Origin: Epiperipatus broadwayi
Lineage: Eukaryota; Onychophora; Udeonychophora; Euonychophora; Peripatidae
Length of the DNA stretch: 64,000 nucleotides
Assembly: GCA_028023455.1 (NCBI GenBank)
Contig: JAQFVV010012537.1
Coordinates: forward strand, 494,001-558,000
Reading direction: 5' to 3'
The translations under genes and the position numbers were made by a program. The notes beneath the pieces are model-generated. The model made no database searches and had not been told where the DNA came from. It worked only from the letters and a program-made list of their open reading frames with translations. Positions 11,401-24,361 of the stretch are shown here, one piece after another (positions within the stretch are counted from its first letter, which is position 1; each line of letters opens with the position of its first letter).

Positions 11401-12814
11401 TATATGCATGTGTCTATGCAAGGAAATTTTTGAGTTAAATAAATCTTTTATATTTGTGTAAACAGATATATACAGAATTGTATTTTAAGTACATTAGAGG
11501 TTCAGTATTGGTTATATGGCAAATGTACTCGATTATAAAACTGTATTAATATTATAAATGTAATGAAAATTAACATTAAAAATTAATTAAAGAAACCTTG
11601 GACACTTCATAAATAATTATTGATTTCCTCCATGTGCCTGAACTAAATAATATAAGAGATTGTAGAAATGGTTTTATTTTAAAAAAAAAGAGAAAAAGTT
11701 ATATTTTGACTGACAATTATAGTTCGTAATTAAACTATTGTTGTTATAATGTATTAACCTTTTATATATAATATTGCTTAGTCTGCACATTTATTTCATG
11801 TCCATTTATCAGAAGTAACTTATGTTCTTTGTGATCTAGCCAGATATTGCAAATAGGGGCTGTTAGTGGTCATCATCATCCTTTTAAAAAAAATGTTTAA
11901 ATATATAATATGTGCTGAGCTATCTCCTGATAATTAATGTCAGATGGCGTCTGTATCAGTTGATATAAAGTTAAATTATTTAGTCATACTTTATCTGACC
12001 ATTACAACATATATAGTATAGAATTGTAATTATTAAATTGTCATCATCATATATGAAATCCAATTAGTATAAGCTAAAAATTTGTTTAAAAATTTATTTC
12101 CTTGCAATGTTTGAACATTAAAACATTATGACTTTAAATAAAAGAACCATTTACTGCTTTATTAGGGTTCAAACACAGCTGAATGCAACTTTTTTGGATT
12201 TTATGGTTTATTCTGTATATAGCAACCATTGTAGGAAATCTTTTTTTAAAAAAGCTAACTATCCTTCTAAGCATTAGTAAAAAAATCTGACATAATTTTT
12301 AGGAAATAATAAGATTGAAGCATTTAAAGTAAAGTGCTGCAGCTAGGATTCATCTCGCGTTCTTTGAAGTCTTTGTTGGATATAATATGGCATGTTAATA
12401 AGCTATATTTTATTACTTGTCCTATAATATAAAAAAAAGATGAAAAAGTATAAAATGCTCAGGATCTGACTTTCCCATTTGAAAGCATTGATTATGACAA
12501 CATTAATTTACGTATAAAATTAATTTTAAAATTTGGATATTAATGATTGGACTAAACTTAATCAATACATTTACACTCTTATGACAATAAGTGCATACTA
12601 GACATATGTCCAGAAACATATTTTAATTATTTATCACCTACAAAATAAGTCATATTTTGTATCCAGTAATTAAATTTAATTGTATTTTGTAACTAATGTC
12701 TTTAAAAAATTAATGTTTGTATATATTTTTATATACTTGAATATTAAACTTATTTTAATGTAAAAAAAAAAGTGATACACATGAATTAATAAAAAAAATT
12801 CAAATTATACATAC
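8458..12814 (-). other. Intron sequence, no gene seen
   Basis: The remainder of the intron between the 12815 and 7391 exons. AT-rich with A and T runs. A stretch at 10849-10890 reads CTGATGATGACGGCAGGG and resembles motifs at the 3' ends of some retroelements, but nothing else supports an element. Confidence 0.55.
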
Positions 12815-12937
12815 ATAAACACAGTAATGCAATTGGATCAAAGATGAAACCAATTTGACAAGAACATTTATAACTTCCAACAGTATTCTGACAAGAAGCA
12901 CTGCCACATGCTTGAGAACTGCTGCATTCATCATTAT
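12815..12937 (-). CDS. FBN: Fibrillin-like exon: cbEGF domain
   Basis: The exon is 123 bp and phase 1 at both ends. The acceptor is a T-rich tract ending in CAG. Among several GT choices I took the GTATGT donor at 12814, because it keeps phase 1 and lets the chain run C-L-S-D-P into the next EGF. The exon encodes DNDEC, then C, C, the C-Q-N-x4-Y-K-C hydroxylation motif and the sixth cysteine. It is a complete calcium-binding EGF domain, next to last in the array. Confidence 0.9.
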
Positions 12938-15900
12938 CTGAAAGAAAAATGTATTTTGAATGTGATTTTAAAATAATAATGTAATGATGGCAAAACTATA
13001 CTGTTATACAATGAATATAATTATATAGGGTATCCATGTTTTAAGTTATAACAATTGTCATTTGATTTAAATTATCTAGACAAACATTTTATATGAATAT
13101 ACACAATGTAATGGTTAGACATTGATTAGAACAATTCTTGGTTATGTGTCGGAAAGCCGAATTCAGAAAACCTAAGGTAATAATTACCAATTATAAAATA
13201 TCAATTTTATATAAGGCTATTTCTTAGACGACTATAAGCACCATTTATATCCTTAAGAAAATAAAAATCAACATCATGATTATTTCTAAAATTCAACTAT
13301 AATATAGGTAATGGAACCACACTGAGCACTATCATGAGTATGGGATTAAGCCGAATAAATAAATACAAATAGTAAAATATATGTGCACTGTCTATAAATC
13401 TTAATATTTTACACTTTAACATTATATTAAAATTAATAAGACATGTATTTGCAAACAAGAAATTATCAATAAACAAATATAGCACTGAATAACATACCTG
13501 TCTTTTCTGCTAAATTTTTATTATCATTATCTCTTCTACCTTCATCTTATTAACTATATTGTTATCATAGGAATTCTTTTATTATCCTGCTAGATAAATA
13601 AAACCAACCAAATTTTGTTACTTAAATAACAACTACTATTTGGTAAACAAGAAAGTAAGTTTATTTAAAAAATGAATAAAAAAAATTCAACTAATAACAA
13701 ATTAAAATTTTTTCAATAATAATTTACAATATACTAAATATTGCCTTCTTCCAATGTTAACAATTATATTATTTAATTTAGAGAGAGAAGATCATCTCAA
13801 TCTATATTAAATTTATATTCTTTTCAAATAAGAATCTGATCTATAACTTTTAAGTCAGTTGTGAATCATTTTATTAATGAAATTTTTAAAAATAATTATG
13901 AATATTATATTTCAGTTAATACTGTAATTTTAAAAAAGGTTTAACTTGGACAACTTACATAATTATACAGATTATAAAAAAAATACTTATCTGTATTCAG
14001 ATATGTATATATGCTTTAGACAAAGTGTGTGCTCATTTCCTGCTCATTTTTATGTCATATTTTCTTGGATAGTAGTTAAAGTAAATGTGGATAAATCAGT
14101 ATTAATTAAAAGTGCACAGATTTGCATAAATAACAAATGTTTCAATCTAACAAATAATCACATATAACTCATTAATAACTATTATAGTATAACTAAGCAG
14201 TATGAGTAATATATATCAGTATGCAAATGGAGTTCAAATTCTTTCTACATTAAGCTTCCACATGTAAATTATTTACTAAAATATTTTAATTGGGAAAGTT
14301 TTCCTCAAAGCAAATGATGTAGTAGATATTATTTTCTCCTGCCATATATTTACTAATACTAAGAATTTTGGCATATAAATATATAACTAAAATATTGCTT
14401 TAATTTAATCTTCAATACTTAATAAAGAAGTTAACATTAGATCATAAGTAGTTTAAATATGCATTACAAGAATGGTTAATGTCATGCATTTTCTAGCTCA
14501 TTACAAGAGGAGCATATTTTTAAATATTGTATATGATTCATATAATCAAATAAGTGTGGAATATATCCAATTTCTCTTCTTATAACTTTCAATAAAATTC
14601 TTGTAATACTTGGTAATATAAATATTTCAAAATATTGCTGTATATTTTATCATTCATGGATTTAAACTATTTATGCTGTATATCAGCATAATACTAAATA
14701 TTGTCCTTCAAGCTCACTTAACAACTCGTACTTCTATATGATATTAATTATAAGAAAAATATATACGTGGGTGACTAAATAAATATATTATCTTCTTACG
14801 TGGGATCTATGCACATATCCATTTCATTGCATTATTTAAAATATAACACATACATTATCATAGTGGATTTACTTTATTTACTATAAAAATATTAACTTTA
14901 AATTTCATCTAATTTAGAGAATGCATTAAATAATAATGTAGTGACCTTTATATTTTAAAATTTATTTAATTCTTTAATAAACAGGTATTATTTAATATAT
15001 TTAAATTTTATTTTTACATAGAAGAACCTTTAACCTTTCTTATGAGCTATAAATAACTAAATGTAAATATGATAAAGAAATATTTATTTTTAATTTCTTT
15101 TATATCATAACTAAAATTCAAATATATAAAGAAAAAATGTTTTAATATCTAATATTTTGATGAATGATAATAGAAGGATAACATTAATGATAAATAACAT
15201 ATCAACAATATCTTATAGATTTGAAAATCTGGCCACCTTAAAACAATTACTCCTTCATATCAATAATATATATATAATAAATTCACAAATAGAACTAAAA
15301 TCAAAGTTTTCAACATTTAGTTCAAATATCTTATTTTTGATTTGAAGTCTATTTATATATATTCCTGTAGCATTAATTGTAATAATTTTTGAAAAGGAAG
15401 GCAACATTTTAATAGACAAATATAAAGACAAAATTGTTCTATTTACATTATAAATTTAAATTACTCAATTTTTTTATTTTTATAAATGTTAAATGTTTAA
15501 TAAACAACTTTTTTAGTCATTACTTTGAAGTCAATTCTTGGCCTCACTTATAAAGTTTGCTCCACAATATAAGTTACACTAATTTTCAGGCTAAGCAACA
15601 TTTTATATATATAAATATGCACAAAATTACTGTATTTTTGCAATAAATAATCCATATTGTCATAGGTCTTCTCTAAAAATTTAATGTTTCAATAGAAGAC
15701 TTTTTTTTAATGCACACAATGCTGGTACTGAAAACAACAATCTTATAAACAATACATATAATATTTTCCAGTGAATGAAAATTTTGAACATTATGCTAAA
15801 TTTAATTCTCCTGTCATGCAAATGTAATTGACAATTAGTCATTTTTAACTATGCATTCTTATAAATGAATTTTATAAATATTATGTAGAATATATTATTT

Positions 15901-16827
15901 CTTTTGATCATGGTTAATCAATTATTCTTTCCTAATCCTGATGATAAATTCATACTAAGAAAGTTGGGACAAAGTAATAGAAAAAATCAGCTGAATTTGC
16001 ATTTTAGCAATATATTTAATTATTTTTTTATCAAATAAAATATTCATGCATTTGAGTAATTGATAATAAATTATAATAAACTTTAACATTATAATTTTAA
16101 GCTATAATCAATTTGATAAGGTACCAATATTATTTAAATTTCCAAGTGATAGTTGTACAAAGTGAAGTTTTTATTTTTCCCCTACTACCCTTCTCCATAT
16201 TTTTGGGAAAAAATAGTCATGTGATTAAATATTTATAATTAAAATTATCACATATTTTTTTTATTATTATCAGGCAATATCTGGACTAATCATGTTTTAT
16301 TTTTGGAATGTTCTTTTAAATTCCAATTTAAATGAATGTTTATTTAAAATTAATGTTAACAAATGTAAAAATGTTCACACATATATCCATATTTTTTATA
16401 CACTTTCATTTTTATGCTTAACTTATATACATGTGAAGTTACTAGTATAATTTACAGTCTAATCGCTAGATGGATTTACATCATAACTCAACAATGACCT
16501 CCTCCCTCCAAATTAATAAAAAATAAAATGTAAGCATTTATTCTTGAATTTGCACTGGCAAATATATCTTAAATAAAATCAAAAAAATAATATATTTGTC
16601 AAATAAAAATAATTTATTTAATAAAATAGTATAAAATATCTAGCAAAAAAATATTTTTTCAAGTAATGTAATGCACACTGATATGCAAATACACAATAAA
16701 TGATATTCCAAAAATAAAATCATTCATGGCAAATCTATCAAATAAAAGAAGACACAATAAATAAAAAATCAATACATTTAGAAATTTATACAAGATATAC
16801 ATTATAAAATATACATTTCTTAAATTG

Positions 16828-17106
16828 TTATCCGCTGTTAATTTCCCACTTCACTATTTTTACTTTATCGACTGACATAGCTTTATCATTTGTATATAGC
16901 CAATAAGAAGAGTTATCTTCACTTATCTTATTTGTATTAAAATGTTGACCAGGGAATCTTATTGCCAGATAATATGCAATATAAAGTGTTTTGGCCAAGC
17001 ATTTCTGCCATATATGATATGAGAAGGAAAGATCAAAAAGAATTTGATTCACTTGTGGATAATCCATGAAAAGGATGTCAGGACTGTCTAAAGATTTGAC
17101 TACCAT
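16828..17106 (-). other. Unrecognised 92-codon open frame
   Basis: ATG to TAA on the minus strand, with an in-frame stop about 40 nt upstream of the ATG. The composition is protein-like (Trp, Asp, Pro, Gly and Tyr present; residues such as DSPDILFMDYPQ and RFPGQHFN), unlike the Lys/Asn/Ile-rich noise around it. No signal peptide or membrane helix is clear. It could be the end of an old processed copy or transposon gene, or chance. I do not recognise it. Confidence 0.3.
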
Positions 17107-17348
17107 TTGTTTTCTTTTATTTAATGCACATTTTATGCTTACTTTTATTTAAGACTTGCTGCCATTAATGAATTTTATTTTTGGAATTTTCATTTATTAT
17201 GGATTTGTATTTTTATGTATATTTTATTTCTTAACACTATATTTTTTGTTAAATAATTCATATTTTTTTGATAAATTGTTTTCTTTGCTAATTCAAGAAT
17301 AGATGTGTACATTTTAGTTTTCATTGTTTAATTATTTTTTGGGTCAAG

Positions 17349-17580
17349 AATAAATACTATATAACTTTATGTAGTGTTATACTGTACATTATACTAATAC
17401 CGATATTAGATCAATGGTAAGTTATATGTAACTCAATCTAATAGCATACCATACATTACCTTGAGACTCATATTGGTTTATAGTAAGTACTATATAACCC
17501 CATCTACTGGAACACTGCACATTATACAAATGCTGGTGAGCCATTGGTAAGTACTTTGCATTCCATCTAGTGGCATATAT
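17349..17580. repeat. Degenerate minisatellite, period about 65-69 bp
   Basis: About 3.5 direct units start near 17349, 17418, 17483 and 17548. Each has a (G)TAAGTACTATATAA-like start, then an ATCTA.TGG motif, then ACATTATAC, with substitutions throughout. The visible period and shared order support tandem repetition. Confidence 0.6.
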
Positions 17581-20500
17581 TATAAAAAAGGCAAATGAGT
17601 ATGCATCTGAACTTCAAAAATTGAATTTAGCATACAAATAAAAATCATTCCTTGATGAGGTACTAAGAGATTGATTCTGATTGCCCATGGTTTTCCAAAT
17701 ATTCTTGTTAAAGATAACAGCTAATCAACTATGCCATTACTAAAATCCCATTGAAAGATTAAAAAAACTTATCAAACACAAGTTATCCTCATATATAAAT
17801 ATATGAATTTTCTAATATATATTGGTTAGAGCTTTTCCTTAAAATTTGATATTCAAGAATTTAAGGATGTAAGATTTCTATGCTAATATTGTCACTGGTT
17901 AGGCCAGCAACACCTGAAGATGAATGAAGAATAATACTACTCGAAATGTTATATAATTACTAACCTGTCTTATCTATTTGGGTGTTATTACTGACAAGTA
18001 TAATTTTCTATACATTCAACATTTAATGATAGATTATGGAAATAGTCCAACTTATTATCACATCTAATATACCATCATCACAAACCTTCAGGCAAAAAAA
18101 CTATATAAATAAATATTTTACTTTTTAATATATTTATTGCTTCAAGAAATCTTTTAATGAATAGTGGAATAGCTTGGAACAGAAATTTCAAGAGCTGTCT
18201 TGTATTTTGATGATGTTTTCCTAACTGAAAATAATCTGAGACAGCTATAGCTATCCACTAAATTTTTTTCAATAAATTCCCTGAAGTAAGAATAAAGATC
18301 TGTTCCAATAAATACTTACTAAGAGTGAATAAATTATAATTTCTGGATAGAAAAAATAAAGTTATAGTGAAGCTGCAACCATTAATAATAATAATAATAA
18401 AAAAACTATAATTATTTCTGAGTCATTAATTACTATGATGAATTTTATAAAAATATAATTGAAATAGCTAAACTATCATACAAACTATGAAACAAAAGCA
18501 TCCAATAAACTTAGAATTTCAGTCAAACACAAGCATTCACAAAAGTGAAGGATTTGATTTCTAAAGATAAAAGATTAGTTAGTTATAACCCAAACAAAAA
18601 CTAATTCTTCCTTACAATGTTTCACCTGTTGAAGTGTATGTAATAATAGCCCAGCGAAGCCAAGATGAATCCAATGCACCCCATAACTTTAACTTCTTGT
18701 ATGCTGACTATACTAAAAGGAATTATTCACAAATTGATAGATTAACTGGAATTAAGAAGTTCCATCATTATATATATAGTCTACCATTTTTATTGTAGTT
18801 GAATTGCAAACTATTATGAAAAATATTTTCTGAACAGAAAAATCTCCCACACCATTATTTTTTCACACATTTTTATAATTTAATTTCCTGAATGCTTAAA
18901 ATTTCAAGTTGCAACTTATAAAAGGAAAAAAAATCCACACACATAGCATTAAACAGACTTCTGAAATAAATAACCTTGGAACTAATAAAAGAAAATGAGA
19001 ACAATGAACTGATCAAACAATATAACTAGAGCTCAGTGAATCCAAGCCAACAACAGATATCAGTTACTAGGCAAATGGATATTCAGTGAATAGCTAATTA
19101 ATAAATCAAGTTTATGTGCATAATGCGATCTGGAAAAGTATAAAAGTCTATCAATAAATCACAGAAAGTCATTATTCCACCAGGTGGCCAAGATAAACTT
19201 ACTGCATTTTTGATATCCCATCACAGTGAGATTTAAATGCTTATTTATAGTGGTCTGAAATGGATTATATAAAAAAAAAACTAGAGTAAATCAACGTAAA
19301 CAAATCAGCAAATGCCAGTGATGAACAAAAGTAACATAATGACCTAAAGCTTGAAAATCGTAGCATAGATATCAGATAGACTTCAAAGTCCCTTGGGAAA
19401 AACAATTCTTTTATAGAGACTGATGCACTTTCAAAGTGGTTAGAAGTGATTAACTTAACCTTTTTATATACCACAGCTACCATTAGACTTCTAAAAAAAT
19501 CTATTTCCAACACACAAACTATTGAAAATTATTGTCTAAGACAATAAGACCAAATTCACATCATATCAATTCAACAAGTTCTGTAAGAGAAATGATATTC
19601 AAAATATATTATCATTATTGTTCTATCAGAAAATATTGTGTAGTCTGAATAAATGGTGCAGAAGGTAAAAAAATCATCCAGAAAGATTCGATTGAAAACT
19701 GGAACATCCAACTGTCCAGAAGCAGCATACAATACAAACTTTCCCAGCCTTAAGAATCTACCAAAGAAAAAAGGCTAGAAACTTCTACTCAATTTCAAAT
19801 TGGAATTATTCTTCTATCATATTTATAGAGATAAAAAATAATCCCACAGTGATTCCTAAAAAAAGGCAACATTTACTAATAGTGAAAATATCTAAAGGCA
19901 AGATGCATCATAATACTCAAGGTCAATTTTATTTCTATACAGACTAGCTAGTTTAGCTTGGAGTTCTCAGAAAAGAAACAGCTTAACTAGACCAATATAA
20001 AATGACCAGAAAATAGATATCACTGCATTCTACTCTAAAGTCTGTATCAGTATCATCAACTAATAACAATACAAGGCAGCTCAAGAGGTATCATTAGCCA
20101 AAACTTCATCAGAAAGCCACATTAATGGACCAATAGAAACAGAAATAAAACTGAAACTATTCAAATAGACAATAATATTGGTGGTAGATGTCTACTGAAT
20201 TCACAAAAGTTTCCATTTATAATACATTCTAAAGTTCTTCAGAGAAATTTAAACATGAATAGTCTATTAAAAATATTTAAACACTTTTATTTATCTCTGC
20301 CTAAATAGTAAAAAAACATTTTGTTTGTTATTTCATTCTATAAGAAAGGCATTAAAAAGCTTTACTACTTAAATTAAAAATGGGAACAACACTTTTACCG
20401 ATAATAAAGCAATCAAACACATTTTCAAAGATTTATAATTAATAATAACAACAAGAAAATATATATTTTACTGTTAAGAATACAAATATTTGGTGATAAA

Positions 20501-20877
20501 TTTATATTAAAAATATTCAATTATTCATAATGTACCAATCACATCAGATAAATTAATTGAAGCACTTTATTTTCGTCATGTTTACTTTCCAAAAACAACA
20601 ACAACAAACATATGCAGTACTATTGTGAATGGCGGAACTATTTATAATACTGAAATAAATTATGTTTAAGAGAAAAGCAAACAGTAGAAAATTGTGAATG
20701 TTCAAATAATATCAATTTATATAGCATTGTATTGCTTTTATTGGCCAATATCTCTTTGGGGGAAAAATAGTACACAGGCATTTTATTTAAGTTTCATTGC
20801 AAAAAAAAAAAAAATACAAATTTTTTATTTTCCCCCTCTAATATCAAATTTAATATTATTGTATAAAAATTTCTTAC

Positions 20878-20997
20878 CTATACACTGATTCCAAAAATAA
20901 TGTTGCAAATATCCTTCAGGACAAATACACCTATATCCACCAACCATATTCTGACAACCATGTTGGCAGCGAACATCATCTCGACATTCATCTGAAT
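20878..20997 (-). CDS. FBN: Fibrillin-like exon: cbEGF domain
   Basis: The exon is 120 bp and phase 1 at both ends, with a TTTTTAG acceptor and a GTAAGAA donor. It encodes DSDEC followed by the remaining five EGF cysteines. The Ca2+-binding residues (D, D, E) and the C-Q-N-x4-Y-R-C hydroxylation motif are intact. The splice to the next exon restores GAT, giving C-I-D-N-D-E-C. It lies about 160 bp left of the dead LINE at 21165, so TE insertion in the upstream intron came close to the acceptor without touching it. Confidence 0.92.
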   Translation of the reverse strand: MQMNVEMMFAANMVVRIWLVDIGVFVLKDICNIIFGISV

Positions 20998-21164
20998 CTA
21001 AAAATTATTTTTATGTCATAAATAATAAAAATTGAAAATATTAATATTAGAAATATAGAATATCAATTAGTAAATAATTAGTACCCTGCAATGACTATAC
21101 AAGTTAACCTGTGAACCACAAATACATCTACACATAGAACATGCTGGTCCATTTTCTATTTACT

Positions 21165-23480
21165 TCACATTTTGTGATGTTGTTTTTTAGATTCCCCAGA
21201 AAATCTTTTTTTCTCAAATACTTCAAGATCTTGTTCAATTTTAGCTCTCCAATGAATTCTATTCTCTTTCACGTCTTTCCAATGGAAACAATTGACATTG
21301 CTCTTCTTTAGAATGTGTTTGAGATAGTCCTTATAACGTAGAGAGAGTCTACACCACCACTTATGAAATCTATGCTCAAGTTTACCATGAAACATGATTT
21401 TAAGAAGTCTTCCATCATTTATTCATTTTACATGTTCAATCCAATGATAATAAGACTTTACAATGGCAGATATCACAACTACCATATTGAATGGCTTATG
21501 ATCTTGCCACTGAATTTCTAAAATTTTATGAAGCATCTTTAAATAAAACTTTTCTAATGTCCTTATATTGTGCATATAGGCTGTTGAAGTTTCATATCCA
21601 TGCAATAAATTTATAAAATAACAGCTCTATATCCAAGTAATTTAATTGCAGTAATTATTTCCCTAAGATGAAATACTCCATCTTTTAACTTGTTAAAAGC
21701 AATAACAGTAAAATGAAATCTGCAATGTAAACTGGTTTACATTCTCAAGTTGATAACCATCCAAACTAAAAATTACTGAGGATTTTTCTTTCAGCAGTAG
21801 CTGATAGAGAACTTAAGTTTTTTGAACAGTAATTAATATACCAAAATATTTATATGCTGCATTCAAACTATTAGTAATATTCTGTAAATTGTCTTGAAAT
21901 GAAAAAAAAATAGCACAGTCATCACACCATACTGTATATCTGGAGTTCAAGAAGTTCTTGTTTTATCTTTTAATCAATGTAAGTTATAAATCCTATCATC
22001 AAACCTGTATAATATCTTGATCCTTGTTTGATTAAGCCAAAGATAAACAATTCTTAAAACCACTGTTATAAAAATTGAAAACAATGTTGGTACAATTACA
22101 CATCCTTGTTCAACACTAGTATTTATTTTAAATGCCTCAGATTTCCCACCATTAATAATAAGACTTCCCATCATTTCATCATGGAGAAAATGTATATTTT
22201 GAATAAATTTTGGTGGACAACCAATTAATTTCAAACAGTGCCATAAATCTATCCTATTAATTTAATCAAATGCCTTGACTAAATCAATAAAAGCAATGTA
22301 TAAAATCACTTCTTTGTTCCTAACACTTTCCTTGCATTTGTCTAGCAACAAAAATCCTTATTAATAATTAATTCAATTCAATTGAAATAAATAATTAATA
22401 TGAAATAATTATTTTATTCGAATTGGTTTTCCTCCAAAATTAGGACGTCTTGAAAAGATTCTAATATTGGATGAAAACCGGTTACAATAAAATAATTATT
22501 GCATATTAGTTGTTTATTTCAATCGAGTTGAATTGATTATTAATGAATAATTATGGAAACAACATTATGGACAAATTCAGTATAATATTATATTTAACTA
22601 TTGTTAAGGTCAATAAAAATCATATATATGATGCTTTATAACCACAATGAGTATTTGATAACCATTCATCTGTAACTGGAAGCAACCTATTCAACAAAAC
22701 TTGTTGTAGTGGATAATAATGATATTAAACCATAATTATTACAATCTTGTTTATTTCCTTTATTATTAAAAACTGGAACAATAAAAGTATCTAAGATTTG
22801 GTGGCATAATGTCATGGGCACAGATATTTCTAAAAAATTCTAATATTTTTGAAGCCATTATAAAAATTCCCATATTTTAAAACTTCTTCAAGTATTGACT
22901 CAGGACCCGCAGCTTTTCCATTTTGAAGATAACAAAAGTTGAATAAGCAAGCAAATAAAATGGATATTTCATTAAAAGACATCTCAATTCTTGTACAATT
23001 GTTCAAAAGGTGATTAAAATACTCTTTCCACTTGTTCAAAATATCATTGTAATTATATAAGAGAAATGACTTCTGAATTTAATAGGATTTTTGATATCTT
23101 TTCTCAGAATACATTGTTTCAATGTATCAAAAAAAGGTTTTGAATGACCTCGGTAAGAAAATGATTGTATTTTCTTTGCATTTTTAATTCACCAATCATT
23201 TTTAAGAGTTCTTATCAGTCAGTGAACTTCTCTGTTTTCAGACCTTTATATTTATTATGAAGTTTAACATTTAATTTATTATTCTTCCAATCAAAAAATA
23301 CCATACATTACCTTTTAATTAAGTCATAAATAACACGATTGTTGTCAGAAAACCAATCATAATTTTTCTTTTTCAGAAACCCAGAATAGATTTACTTTTA
23401 TCCATAACACATTCCTTAAGAGAATTTTATGCTTCAGTAATATATCAATCCTGAAGATCCAAATTAGAAATTTTAATGTT
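21165..23480 (-). pseudogene. Dead non-LTR retrotransposon (LINE family C), RT region
   Basis: Minus-strand fragments in different frames keep the order of a LINE reverse transcriptase. They run from DWFSDNNRVIYDLIKR-like sequence near 23340, through NGKAAGP (about 22915) and GCPPKFIQN...NTSVEQGC (RT motif B region, 21974-22234), to a catalytic-site remnant WCDDC near 21925. Then come the post-RT segments Y-E-T-S-T-A (21423-21605) and a C-terminal RYKDYLK...RIHWRAKIE block (21165-21395). Many frameshifts and stops are present. The endonuclease was not recognised. A palindromic element (22359-22545) interrupts it. A second piece of the same family lies at 42445-42735. Confidence 0.8.
22359..22545. 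mobile_element. Palindromic MITE inside LINE C
   Basis: Arms of about 75 bp are inverted copies: AATAATTATTTTATT occurs at about 22402 and its complement at about 22486, and ATTGAAATAAA occurs near the left end with its complement near the right. A central segment of about 40 bp is single-copy. It splits the LINE C reading order, so it is the younger insertion. Confidence 0.65.
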
Positions 23481-23857
23481 TAATAACTGTTGAAATTTAA
23501 TACTTATAATAAGTGTTTCTAAAGAATAAACATTGATTGTGAATATGATTGGAATATCTATTTTTTAATACAATTATTATTTTAATGTTGAAGTGGAATG
23601 ATCAGTAATCTGTCCAACAATATAAGAATGCATGTGTTCATGTAATGTGAACTTATATTCTATGGCTACTAGTAAGAATTGAATAACTTAATAAAGCCAT
23701 TAGTGAACCTATTTTCTCATTAGAATATCTATAGGTTCCTTTATGAAATTTTGTTAATTATTAATAATTAAAACATAAACAAAAAAGTTAAATAATTAAA
23801 TCTAAAATTAGAATACACAGTGCAGTATAATGTAACGGTAAGAAAAGTAGAGCTGCT

Positions 23858-24357
23858 NNNNNNNNNNNNNNNNNNNNNNNNNNNNNNNNNNNNNNNNNNN
23901 NNNNNNNNNNNNNNNNNNNNNNNNNNNNNNNNNNNNNNNNNNNNNNNNNNNNNNNNNNNNNNNNNNNNNNNNNNNNNNNNNNNNNNNNNNNNNNNNNNNN
24001 NNNNNNNNNNNNNNNNNNNNNNNNNNNNNNNNNNNNNNNNNNNNNNNNNNNNNNNNNNNNNNNNNNNNNNNNNNNNNNNNNNNNNNNNNNNNNNNNNNNN
24101 NNNNNNNNNNNNNNNNNNNNNNNNNNNNNNNNNNNNNNNNNNNNNNNNNNNNNNNNNNNNNNNNNNNNNNNNNNNNNNNNNNNNNNNNNNNNNNNNNNNN
24201 NNNNNNNNNNNNNNNNNNNNNNNNNNNNNNNNNNNNNNNNNNNNNNNNNNNNNNNNNNNNNNNNNNNNNNNNNNNNNNNNNNNNNNNNNNNNNNNNNNNN
24301 NNNNNNNNNNNNNNNNNNNNNNNNNNNNNNNNNNNNNNNNNNNNNNNNNNNNNNNNN
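23858..24357. other. Assembly gap of exactly 500 N
   Basis: The run of N is exactly 500, a placeholder size used by scaffolders. The 31 bases before it (23827-23857) are identical to the 31 bases after it (24358-24388), so the real gap is probably absent (see findings). Confidence 0.99.
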
Positions 24358-24361
24358 ATAA

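Larger units (their letters stand above)
12938..20877 (-). other. Intron between two cbEGF exons
   Basis: A 7.9-kb AT-rich intron. It holds a degenerate minisatellite (17349-17580) and an isolated 92-codon frame (16828-17106), listed separately. The 18.5-20.3 kb part is less AT-rich and may be an old unrecognised transposon, but no motif could be identified. Confidence 0.6.

Noticed and set aside
17915-17965. CTGAAGATG...CTCGAAATG, hammerhead-like core
   Set aside because: The 22 bases between the core boxes do not form stem II, so a ribozyme fold is not supported.
19265-19513. 82-codon minus-strand frame considered as a pol or integrase remnant
   Set aside because: No HHCC or DDE pattern and no adjoining frame with pol motifs; its Phe/Ser/Leu-rich makeup fits AT-rich noise.
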